Source: Actinomycetota bacterium (GTDB lineage Bacteria > Actinomycetota > Acidimicrobiia > Acidimicrobiales > Ilumatobacteraceae). From it: a stretch of 14,582 nucleotides of DNA. The DNA lies in assembly GCA_009705435.1 (NCBI GenBank), contig WLTJ01000010.1:1-14582 (forward strand), given 5' to 3'. The translations under genes were made by a program, and so were the position numbers. Positions within the stretch are counted from its first letter, which is position 1; every line of letters begins with the position of its first letter. Under the pieces are notes generated by a model. It was not told the origin of the DNA, made no database searches, and saw only the letters and a program-made list of their open reading frames with translations. This document shows, piece by piece, positions 6,663-13,653 of this stretch.

Positions 6663-8634
6663 GATCGGCTACTTCTTGTACAGATTCTTCAAGGCCTGCC
6701 GACACCGGCGCAGTTGGGCGTCGACGCTTGCCTGGAAATGCCGCTAAGACAGTGCCAATAGCCATCAATGCCCCACCAATCCATAGCCACATGATCAGAG
6801 GCTTGACAAAAATCTTGATCCGCGCCTGAGTGTCATCGGGACGAACTGTTCCCTCGAGCGTGAGATAGAGATCATTCACGAATCCACTTTTGACGCTGGG
6901 TGTGCCGATATCCATGCCTTGCTTCACATATTTGCTGCGTGAAGGGCTATACACCTGATCACCATCAATGCGAACTGCGGCTTTCACACTGGTCTTGACA
7001 TCATCGCTCTCTAAAGAAAGACCCTCAAAAGTAAATGAGTGACCTGAGAAGGTGACTGTCTCACCCTCATTCATGACGAACTCTTGGGTGCGCGTATACG
7101 AATTTGAAGCAGTGAACGCCACAGCGATAATGATCACTCCAATGTGCACCACCATCCCACCGTTGGCGCGCCCCACAACTCCACGCCAACCTTGCCGACG
7201 ACTTGCCAAAACGATTTGGCGCAACGCTGCACCACTTGCAAAGCCACCCATAGCAAAAGCTGTCAAGGAGGCCCACCCATCAGCACCAACAAAAACAGCA
7301 ACTGCCAAACTTAAAACTCCACACCATGCAGGCCAGAAAAGTCGGTCGCGCAAAACCTCTTGACTCGCCTTACGCCAAGGCAAAACTGGCGCTACGGCCA
7401 TCAAGAATAAAAGTGTCAAACCCAAGGGCATCGTCATGCGATTAAAAAAGGGTTGCCCAACAACGAGACGGCGGTTATCGACGGCCTCAACAATGAGCGG
7501 AAAAACGGTTCCTAAAAGCACAACAAAGGCAAAAGCGCTAAAAACAACATTATTTGCCAAGAAGGCACCCTCACGACTGATCGGCGAATCGATCGCTCCC
7601 GGCGAACGCAGTTCATCTCCGCGACGACCAATCAAAATGATGGCCACAATCACGATGGCGGCGAAGAAACCCAACAACCATGGACCCACGCTGCCCTCAC
7701 TAAAAGCATGAACACTGTTGATCACACCCGAACGAGTCAGGAAGGTTCCTAAAATCGTCAAACTAAATGTGGCGATCACCAAACTGAGATTCCACACCCG
7801 CAACATCCCGCGACGTTCTTGCACCAAAACCGAATGCAGATAGGCGGTACCGGTCAGCCATGGCAAGAAACTGGCATTCTCCACTGGGTCCCATGCCCAC
7901 ACTCCGCTCCAACCCAGCACTTCGTAACTCCACCAACTGCCAAGAATGATTCCGACAGTGAGAAAGCCCCACGCATACAAAGTCCAACGTCGTGTCTCAA
8001 GTAGCCAACCTTCGCCAACCCGACCAGTGATCAGAGCCGCCATAGCAAAAGCGAAGGGAACCGTAAAGCCGACATAGCCGATGTACAAAATCGGTGGGTG
8101 GAACAAAACCAAGATGTGGTTTTGAAGAAGCGGGTTCGGGCCCGGTCCATCGCTCACTCCGAGAGGACCCATGGTGAAAGGATTCGCTGGACCAAAAGAT
8201 AAGAAGAAGAAAAAGAGTCCAACGATGAACATCACAACCATGGCCCACGCCAAGAGTTCGTCACCGGCCCGTCCGCGAAACTTGCGAGCCACGGCAGCAA
8301 CAAAGGCAGTGAGAACCAATAGCCACAACAAAATTGAACCCTCAAGAGCACTCCATAGAGCCGTCACGTTAAAGATTGCTGGAGTGTCGCGCGAGCCAAC
8401 TTGCTGGACATACTTCATAGAAAAGTCGCGGGTAATCAACGCCCGTTCCATCATCACAAAAGCCAACAGCGCCGCAAAAAAAGCCACATAGGCGTAACGC
8501 ACAGAAGATTTCAATGCCCGAAGATCGTGTCGACGAATACCCGCAATCGTGACGGCCACACCGGACAAACATGTCAAAAGACCTAATAAAATCGCTCCAC
8601 GCCCGAGAGCAGCATTGATACTTACTGCGAGCAT
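6655..8634 (-). CDS. ccmF: Haem lyase subunit CcmF
   Basis: A 659-residue polytopic membrane protein with about 15 hydrophobic segments, the usual size for CcmF. The tryptophan-rich WWD haem-handling region is at about 233-258 (SWWSYEVLGWSGVWAWDP). The four functional histidines recalled from E. coli (H173, H261, H303, H491) correspond to H179 (LVLFHPPILY), H267 (TAYLHSVL), H309 (INSVHAF) and H497 (GGMVVHIGV), all offset by six. A large extracytoplasmic domain near the C-terminus (about 515-620) precedes a last membrane helix (IMWLWIGGALMAIG). CcmF takes haem from holo-CcmE and attaches it to apocytochrome c. ATG at 8634 has AAGGG six bases upstream and overlaps the ccmE end by 13 bases. Confidence 0.97.
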   Translation of the reverse strand: MLAVSINAALGRGAILLGLLTCLSGVAVTIAGIRRHDLRALKSSVRYAYVAFFAALLAFVMMERALITRDFSMKYVQQVGSRDTPAIFNVTALWSALEGSILLWLLVLTAFVAAVARKFRGRAGDELLAWAMVVMFIVGLFFFFLSFGPANPFTMGPLGVSDGPGPNPLLQNHILVLFHPPILYIGYVGFTVPFAFAMAALITGRVGEGWLLETRRWTLYAWGFLTVGIILGSWWSYEVLGWSGVWAWDPVENASFLPWLTGTAYLHSVLVQERRGMLRVWNLSLVIATFSLTILGTFLTRSGVINSVHAFSEGSVGPWLLGFFAAIVIVAIILIGRRGDELRSPGAIDSPISREGAFLANNVVFSAFAFVVLLGTVFPLIVEAVDNRRLVVGQPFFNRMTMPLGLTLLFLMAVAPVLPWRKASQEVLRDRLFWPAWCGVLSLAVAVFVGADGWASLTAFAMGGFASGAALRQIVLASRRQGWRGVVGRANGGMVVHIGVIIIAVAFTASNSYTRTQEFVMNEGETVTFSGHSFTFEGLSLESDDVKTSVKAAVRIDGDQVYSPSRSKYVKQGMDIGTPSVKSGFVNDLYLTLEGTVRPDDTQARIKIFVKPLIMWLWIGGALMAIGTVLAAFPGKRRRPTAPVSAGLEESVQEVADHV

Positions 8635-9140
8635 TCGGAACCCTTGTCAGTTTCGCCAACAATACGATCAGGATTTTCTGCCTCGTATTCATTTGAATGT
8701 TTCACTTCTATGCGATCTCCGTTAAAAACTCCATCACGCAGGATTCCATGAACGACGACCGGAATGCATTCTTTGAAAATCCCCCCAGGTTCTCCTTCAT
8801 AGACGACTGGCAGTGAGACGCCACCAAACGACATGGAGAATTCTGTTGCGGTTGCGTTGTCGGTCACCGAACCGACATCAACGATTCCTTGAATGCGCAA
8901 TCTTCGCCCCGCCTCGCAGCCTTCTTTAGCGCCGATCTCGTCCACGTTGCAGTAGTAATCAATAGCTGATGTCAAAAACTTTGTTAACACCACTCCCCCT
9001 GCGGCGACGACCAAGAGCAGAACAATCATTGCCAACCATGGGCGCCGCTGACGACGCTGACGTGCCGATGGCTCACGCGGTGAAAGATCTAGCGAGTCGG
9101 GCGATGTACCGATGTCATCAGGCGAATCGGATTCGCTCAT
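8622..9140 (-). CDS. ccmE: Haem chaperone CcmE, cysteine-rich variant
   Basis: A 172-residue protein with a cytoplasmic N-terminus of about 34 residues, one membrane anchor (about 35-56, MIVLLLVVAAGGVVLTKFL) and an extracytoplasmic OB-fold domain. The HxxxY haem-binding motif is present as H148-SNE-Y152; H148 is the covalent haem attachment residue by homology. GRRLRIQGIVDVGSV and VVYEGEPGGIFKE match the family core. Unusually, the exported domain has four cysteines: C64 and C75 in a short segment before the core, C125, and C170 near the end. The ATG at 9140 is chosen over TTG at 9146 because AGAGG lies eight bases before it, and because it overlaps the ccmD stop as ATGA. Confidence 0.93.
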   Translation of the reverse strand: MSESDSPDDIGTSPDSLDLSPREPSARQRRQRRPWLAMIVLLLVVAAGGVVLTKFLTSAIDYYCNVDEIGAKEGCEAGRRLRIQGIVDVGSVTDNATATEFSMSFGGVSLPVVYEGEPGGIFKECIPVVVHGILRDGVFNGDRIEVKHSNEYEAENPDRIVGETDKGSECSQ

Positions 9141-9271
9141 AACCAAGGCCTCTTATCGCGCGGAACGTCGCGTGCTGCCTTGCGTGAGCGATGCAGCACC
9201 CCACGGGCATACAACGCCACACTGACGAAGGTAACGACATAACTTGCCACGATGAAACCAAGATCATCCAT
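9137..9271 (-). CDS. ccmD: CcmD, small haem-exporter accessory protein
   Basis: A 44-residue reading frame between ccmC and ccmE. It starts with MDDLGFIVASYVVTFVSVAL and continues into a basic tail (YARGVLHRSRKAARDVPRDK). One membrane helix (about 5-24) followed by an Arg/Lys-rich cytoplasmic tail is the standard CcmD pattern. Its ATG shares one base with the ccmC stop (TGATG), and its TGA overlaps the ccmE ATG (ATGA), so it is translationally coupled on both sides. CcmD stabilises and helps release holo-CcmE from the CcmABC complex. The position between ccmC and ccmE is the same as in E. coli. It is easily missed because of its length. Confidence 0.88.
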   Translation of the reverse strand: MDDLGFIVASYVVTFVSVALYARGVLHRSRKAARDVPRDKRPWL

Positions 9272-10014
9272 CAGCGACCTGCTTGCGTTGCTTCAGCGCG
9301 TCGCTCGGAAAGAGCGTGATCGAGACCGCTGTCATCAAGCATGTCTTCAAGCATTAATGATCGCTGGCGATGTAACACGAGCCAGACATACATCAATGTG
9401 AACACCACGACACCCAAGAACAGAGTGAACAGCATCAGACCATTCATCTCAACATCGGTGCCACGACCAGCCACACTGGCCTCTTGATGAAGCGTGTTCC
9501 ATAGTTCTACCGAGAAATGCACGAGTGGGATTTCAAGCACTGCCAACAGTGCTAAGACTGCGCTACGGCGGGCCCGCTGTTGGTGTGTGCCACCAAGACC
9601 GCGCACCGCTAAATACCCAATGTAGGTCACAAATAAAAATGCTGTTGTCGTCAGACGGGCGTCCCATGTCCAGTACGTGCCCCAAGTCAGACGCCCCCAC
9701 AAACTGCCAGTGACGAGCGAGATCCCCATAAACAACACACCAACTTCAGCAGAAGCCCCAGCGATCCGATCCCATGTGAGCGAGCGAGTTCGCTTCCACA
9801 AATATGCGGCTGAAGACACTGCGGTCATAACGAAAGCTAAATAAGCCAACCACGCGCCGGGCACATGGGCATACATGATGCGTACGGATTCACCCTGATT
9901 CACATCAGCTGGCGAAACAAAGATTCCAAGAATGATGAGGAGTGCAATACCTAAGAGAACAAAAAACCCGAGGCCCTTCGTGAACGGTGTGGAAGTTACT
10001 CGATCGTTGCTCAT
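9271..10014 (-). CDS. ccmC: Haem-handling membrane protein CcmC
   Basis: A 247-residue protein with six predicted membrane helices. The WWD motif is at about 106-121 (WGRLTWGTYWTWDARLT). The two axial haem histidines expected from the family are H50 (IMYAHVPGAW) and H176 (WNTLHQ). CcmC binds haem and transfers it to CcmE, forming holo-CcmE that is released with help from CcmAB and CcmD. The ATG at 10014 has AGAGGAG about eight bases upstream. The C-terminal tail after the last helix is longer and more charged (LEDMLDDSGLDHALSERRAE) than in short homologues, and presumably cytoplasmic. It follows ccmB after a 15-base gap. Confidence 0.96.
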   Translation of the reverse strand: MSNDRVTSTPFTKGLGFFVLLGIALLIILGIFVSPADVNQGESVRIMYAHVPGAWLAYLAFVMTAVSSAAYLWKRTRSLTWDRIAGASAEVGVLFMGISLVTGSLWGRLTWGTYWTWDARLTTTAFLFVTYIGYLAVRGLGGTHQQRARRSAVLALLAVLEIPLVHFSVELWNTLHQEASVAGRGTDVEMNGLMLFTLFLGVVVFTLMYVWLVLHRQRSLMLEDMLDDSGLDHALSERRAEATQAGR

Positions 10015-10029
10015 TTATTTGCTCCTCTC

Positions 10030-10746
10030 TCAATCATCAAGCAGTGGCCCAAAGGCAACTGCACCTGACACACTGAACAACACGGCGAACACTGCTAGCA
10101 AACCCAGCCAAGGCCAGCCTTGACTAGTTGAAACTCCACGAGTGCCAAACGCAGACTCAGTTGCCCGAGTAGCCCCGATCAACACTGGTGCCACCACTGG
10201 CAACAAAAGCAATGGGAGTAACGTTTCCCGACCTTTGGCCCCAGCGGCGAGACCTCCGTATAGGGTACCTACGGCGGCCAAACCACAGGTAGCGGTGAGC
10301 CCAGTCGTGACCAAGAGCACGCTCCCCGCCCACGACAGTTCTGCTCGATACAGCACAACCGCGGCAATGATCAGCAAGGTCACAAGAACCACGAGTTGCG
10401 CCATCAGGGCCATCATTTTGCCGATAAAAATCCCCATCGCAGGCACCCCCGCCGAACGCAGTTGATCAAGTGCTCCGTCGGCTGTCTCGACGGCGAACGA
10501 TCGCGAGACCATGATCAAGGTGCTGAACAATGCCGCTAACCACACAAGACCTGGTGCAACTCGTTCAAGAACCGCGTCGCTATCAAGGGCGAAGGCAAAC
10601 ATCACCATCACGATCAAAGCAAATGGCAGAACTTGATTGAGTAGCACTCGGCTGCGTAATTCCACGCGTAGATCTTTTGCGGCGATCAATCGCGCCGTAC
10701 CAATCACTGTTGTACCAGTGAATCGCTGTTGACCGGCGTTACTCAT
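10030..10746 (-). CDS. ccmB: Haem exporter ABC permease subunit CcmB
   Basis: A 238-residue membrane protein of the CcmB family with six hydrophobic helices. The N-terminal segment AAKDLRVELRSRVLLNQVLPF is a family signature: a cytoplasmic amphipathic stretch before the first helix. Family-like segments include DGALDQLRSAGV and GRETLLPLLLLPVVAPVLIGA. It pairs with CcmA to form the ABC complex whose ATP hydrolysis frees holo-CcmE from CcmCD. The start overlaps the ccmA stop by four bases (10743-10746), so the two are coupled. Confidence 0.94.
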   Translation of the reverse strand: MSNAGQQRFTGTTVIGTARLIAAKDLRVELRSRVLLNQVLPFALIVMVMFAFALDSDAVLERVAPGLVWLAALFSTLIMVSRSFAVETADGALDQLRSAGVPAMGIFIGKMMALMAQLVVLVTLLIIAAVVLYRAELSWAGSVLLVTTGLTATCGLAAVGTLYGGLAAGAKGRETLLPLLLLPVVAPVLIGATRATESAFGTRGVSTSQGWPWLGLLAVFAVLFSVSGAVAFGPLLDD

Positions 10747-11429
10747 AAAGCAACAACTTTGCGAACTTGGCCAGCAATGACTTCGACTTGACGAGTTGCT
10801 AATTTGCTCGCGCGCTCTAGTTCGTGGCTGGCAACGATGACAGTTGCTCCAGCAGTTGCTGCCATCTTCAACACAGAATCCAACTCATCGCGACCCGCCG
10901 CATCAAGACCAGCATGGGGTTCATCAAGCAACCACAGTTCTGCACGACGAGCAACTAAACCAGCAAGTGCCGTCCGTCGCCGCTGACCTGCTGACAAACG
11001 AGAGACGGGCAAGTGAGCGAGGCGACCATCAAGGCCCATCCGACTCACCGCTAAGTCAATCTCGCTTTCGCTGGCACCCACTGTGCGCCCCCAAAAGCGA
11101 ACATTCTCGGTGACTGTCAGATCACCGTATAAACCATTGCTATGTCCGATCATGCCAACTCGATGACGGACCAATTCTCGATCATTAGCCAGATCCACAC
11201 CGAGTACCCGACCCCGACCGCGCTCAAGGGCCACCAAGCCAGCGCAGAGTCGCAGTAAGGTCGTTTTTCCAGCGCCGTTAGGCCCACTTAGCAAAACAAT
11301 TTCACCGCGCTGAACGGTCATCGTCACCCCAGCCAATGCGGGAAAAGAACCCAGTACGGCCACAGCATCACAGAGGTCGACAACTGGCTCAAGTGTGGCT
11401 GGATCGTGACCGTGTGAGACCGTCGACAT
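10743..11429 (-). CDS. ccmA: Haem exporter ABC ATPase subunit CcmA
   Basis: A 228-residue ABC ATPase and the first gene of the ccm operon. Walker A is GPNGAGKTT (49-57), the signature LSAGQRRR (145-152), Walker B ELWLLDEP (164-171), and the switch His is in VASHELER (H202). The length and the LSAGQRRR signature fit CcmA. It drives release of holo-CcmE. The ATG at 11429 lies just after an AAGGG and a possible -10, TAGCGT, at 11444-11439, so the leader would be very short. ccmA alone could be mistaken for any small ABC ATPase; the operon context settles it. Confidence 0.94.
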   Translation of the reverse strand: MSTVSHGHDPATLEPVVDLCDAVAVLGSFPALAGVTMTVQRGEIVLLSGPNGAGKTTLLRLCAGLVALERGRGRVLGVDLANDRELVRHRVGMIGHSNGLYGDLTVTENVRFWGRTVGASESEIDLAVSRMGLDGRLAHLPVSRLSAGQRRRTALAGLVARRAELWLLDEPHAGLDAAGRDELDSVLKMAATAGATVIVASHELERASKLATRQVEVIAGQVRKVVAL

Positions 11430-11514
11430 GCCCTTATAACGCTACCTCTGAACACCTTGACTCACCCGTGGCGGAACGGAGGTTGCACACAATCACAGGT
11501 ATTGTTACGAGCCT
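11430..11514. promoter_or_regulatory. Divergent promoter region of the ccm operon and the sortase gene
   Basis: An 85-base gap. Toward ccmA, TAGCGT (11444-11439, minus) fits a TAnnnT -10 and is followed by AAGGG close to the ATG. Toward the sortase, TATTGT (11500-11505, plus) is a possible -10 nine bases before the GTG start. The latter is flanked by a perfect dyad, CACAGG at 11494-11499 and CCTGTG at 11512-11517, with a 12-base spacer; the right arm enters the start codon. This spacing suits a dimeric repressor. No strong -35 was found for either gene. Confidence 0.4.
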
Positions 11515-12621
11515 GTGGGCACTGGAAATGAGTTCGATTCAAGCGATTACCTGACGGTCCTTCCGCCCCCGAACTTGGATCACGCACCCAATGGCCAAGA
11601 AGCCCATCCACGACTCCCATTTTGGGAGCGACCGAAGGCAAAAAAAGACTTCCGTTGGTTCATCCAGAATCTGGGATTCATGCTTATCGCCTTAGGACTA
11701 CTGATGTTTCTCTTTGTCGGCTATCAACTGTGGGGAACTGGTATTCAAGAAGCCCAGTCACAAAACAGACTTGAGAGTTCATTTAAAAACCTGTTAGTGG
11801 AAAGCAGCGTTGAAAAGCCCGTGGCAGGGGTCCCGAGCACTATCCGAGAACCAATTTTTGTTGATCGTGGTGACGGAGTTTTTCTCATTCAGATGCCGAC
11901 AATCAATGTCACAAAATATGTTGTGGCCGGAGTTGAAACTGCCGATCTGAAAAAAGGTCCGGGGCATTATCCATCGACGCCCTTACCTGGTGAACTGGGA
12001 AACTCTGCAATTGCTGGGCATCGCACCACCTACGGTGAACCGTTTCGACATCTTGATGATTTAGAAATCGGCGACCCAATTATCATTACTGATTTATTCA
12101 ACCGCGCTTTCACATATACGGTCACCGCTCAGCAGATCGTCGAGCCGAGTGATACTTGGGTGACCGCCACCACTGATCCGAACAAAGCAACCCTCACCTT
12201 GACTACGTGCGATCCTGAGTTTTCAGCAAAACGGCGATTGATTATTTCGGCTGAGATGGATCTTGAGATCAGCGAAATCGCAGCCTCCCCCGCAGCCACA
12301 TATACGCGATCGTCACCCCCCGAACCCAGCACCGACAATCCATCTCCAACCACCGAACCAGCTATCAAAAATCCAGCCCCTCAACCAACGTTTGAACAAG
12401 AAAGTGACACCCTCAGTCAAGGTTGGTTCAGCGATCTCTCAGCGATTCCACACACCGCAATGTGGAGCCTTGCGGAGTTACTGGTTCTCTGCGGTGCTTG
12501 GCAAGTTGCAAAGAAGTTCCGCAATCGACTCATCGGCGTAGCCGTTGGCTTCGCTCCATTTTTTGTGGTGTTGTATTTCGTCTTTGAAAATATTAATCGG
12601 CTGTTACCACCCAACTTCTAA
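11515..12621 (+). CDS. Class E-like sortase with C-terminal membrane hairpin
   Basis: A 368-residue sortase. The N-terminal cytoplasmic part (1-47) is followed by a membrane anchor (about 49-72, NLGFMLIALGLLMFLFVGY). The catalytic domain spans about 110-250. H169 is in SAIAGHRTTYG, C232 in LTLTTCDPEF, and the catalytic Arg is R240 or R241 in SAKRRLII. The LTLTTC motif and the IAGHR motif match class E/housekeeping sortases of Actinobacteria, which join LAxTG-like signals to the cell wall. After the domain comes a Pro/Ser/Thr-rich linker (about 258-295) and two more hydrophobic helices (about 315-332 and 338-358). The GTG start at 11515 is the first in frame in this gap. No pilin or LPxTG-like substrate gene lies nearby, so it may act on remote substrates. 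Confidence 0.9.
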   Translation: MGTGNEFDSSDYLTVLPPPNLDHAPNGQEAHPRLPFWERPKAKKDFRWFIQNLGFMLIALGLLMFLFVGYQLWGTGIQEAQSQNRLESSFKNLLVESSVEKPVAGVPSTIREPIFVDRGDGVFLIQMPTINVTKYVVAGVETADLKKGPGHYPSTPLPGELGNSAIAGHRTTYGEPFRHLDDLEIGDPIIITDLFNRAFTYTVTAQQIVEPSDTWVTATTDPNKATLTLTTCDPEFSAKRRLIISAEMDLEISEIAASPAATYTRSSPPEPSTDNPSPTTEPAIKNPAPQPTFEQESDTLSQGWFSDLSAIPHTAMWSLAELLVLCGAWQVAKKFRNRLIGVAVGFAPFFVVLYFVFENINRLLPPNF

Positions 12622-12652
12622 AAAAGCAGTCACCATCGCGTGTATGCGCTGA

Positions 12653-13582
12653 TTATTCTCTCAATAAATCCGCACAAAATGCTGCCGTCCCCGAGACCAG
12701 CGCATGAGGTGCTTCCCAGGGAACGAAGTGACCACAATCGCGTAACAAATACGGACCAACATGCTTTTCAAAAACTTGAGCCGCCATTTTGTCAAAGGCA
12801 GGATAAATGACGTGATCACTCGGACCAAAAAGAACCAAAGTTGGCGTACTCGCGTTATGCCCCATCATTGTCGGCTCACTGCTCTTGGAGGGATGAAAGA
12901 CTGTTTCGTATCCACCAAAAGAAGCACGCATCACTGCGGCGTCGGCGAAGGGCTCGCAATGAAAGTCAATAGCTGATTGATCAAAAGTTCCGGGATGAGC
13001 CCAAAAACGACTCCCATAAAAAGTAGCAATATAGCGACGACGTTCATCAGCAGTTGACAATTCACTTGCCAGAGCATCAGCATCAAGACCTTGGCGCACA
13101 AAATAGTCGGCGGCTTCACGTGGCGCACGTGTGCCATCAATTCCAGCCATGCGCTCTTTGTCAAAAGGTAACGGTGAGTTGAATAACACCATACGATCAA
13201 CGAAGTCTGGATAACGCAATGCCATGTCTTGAATAACGGGACCACCTAGATCGCCACCCAAAACGACAACCCTGTCATAACCCAATTGATCGTGCACGAG
13301 CGAGTACATGTCCTTGGAATGCGATGGCGTGTCATAGAAACCGTCAGTCGGCTGACCGCTATCGCCAAAGCCACGCAGGTCAGGCACGATGACATCAAAT
13401 CCTGCAGCCGCAAATGGTGCGATGACTTTCCAGAAAATCCTCTTACTTTCAGGCCATCCATGCACACAGAGCAGTGCCACACCAGAACCTCGCTGAGCTT
13501 TTTCATAGACAAAAGCCTGTTCAAATCCACGTAACGAAGATCGATGGATATGAAATCTGCGGGCATCTACATCGTCGTGCAT
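12653..13582 (-). CDS. Alpha/beta hydrolase, epoxide hydrolase or dehalogenase type
   Basis: A 309-residue alpha/beta hydrolase. The oxyanion motif HGWPES is at 41-46, followed by PDLRGFGDSGQP. The nucleophile elbow GGDLGG has Asp111 rather than Ser, which points to epoxide hydrolases and haloalkane or haloacetate dehalogenases. The acid is probably D256 in FGPSDHV, and the catalytic His is H285 in DCGHFVPWEAP. The cap region holds FYGSRFW, which may give Tyr or Trp contacts to the substrate. The substrate cannot be fixed from sequence. There is no signal peptide. ATG at 13582 is preferred because TACGGT (13594-13589, minus) lies exactly six bases before it; ATG at 13588 would add two residues. 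It converges on the sortase gene with a 31-base gap. Confidence 0.88.
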   Translation of the reverse strand: MHDDVDARRFHIHRSSLRGFEQAFVYEKAQRGSGVALLCVHGWPESKRIFWKVIAPFAAAGFDVIVPDLRGFGDSGQPTDGFYDTPSHSKDMYSLVHDQLGYDRVVVLGGDLGGPVIQDMALRYPDFVDRMVLFNSPLPFDKERMAGIDGTRAPREAADYFVRQGLDADALASELSTADERRRYIATFYGSRFWAHPGTFDQSAIDFHCEPFADAAVMRASFGGYETVFHPSKSSEPTMMGHNASTPTLVLFGPSDHVIYPAFDKMAAQVFEKHVGPYLLRDCGHFVPWEAPHALVSGTAAFCADLLRE

Positions 13583-13653
13583 GTCCATACCGTACCCATC
13601 ATGTTTCAGACGATAGGTATTGAAGGCGTCACCACGCTCTAGCGTAAAGGGTT
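13583..13653. promoter_or_regulatory. Divergent promoter region of hydrolase and decarboxylase genes
   Basis: Toward the hydrolase, TACGGT (13594-13589, minus) lies six bases before ATG 13582, consistent with a leaderless transcript. Toward the decarboxylase, TAGCGT (13640-13645, plus) is a TAnnnT element eight bases before ATG 13654, with AAAGGG between. The second element is part of a dyad, ACGCT-CT-AGCGT, at 13634-13645, so a repressor there would block it. No clear -35 hexamer is seen. Confidence 0.4.

Noticed and set aside
7052..8586. Several plus-strand open frames of 60-106 codons
   Set aside because: All are antisense to ccmF. Their Lys/Thr/Pro/Ala-rich translations come from reading a membrane protein gene on the wrong strand.
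12622..12652. Possible terminator hairpin between the sortase and hydrolase genes
   Set aside because: ATCGCG and GCGCTGAT can pair only with a bulge, and the nearest T-run on the minus strand (12619-12625) is about nine bases away from the stem. It is too weak to call.
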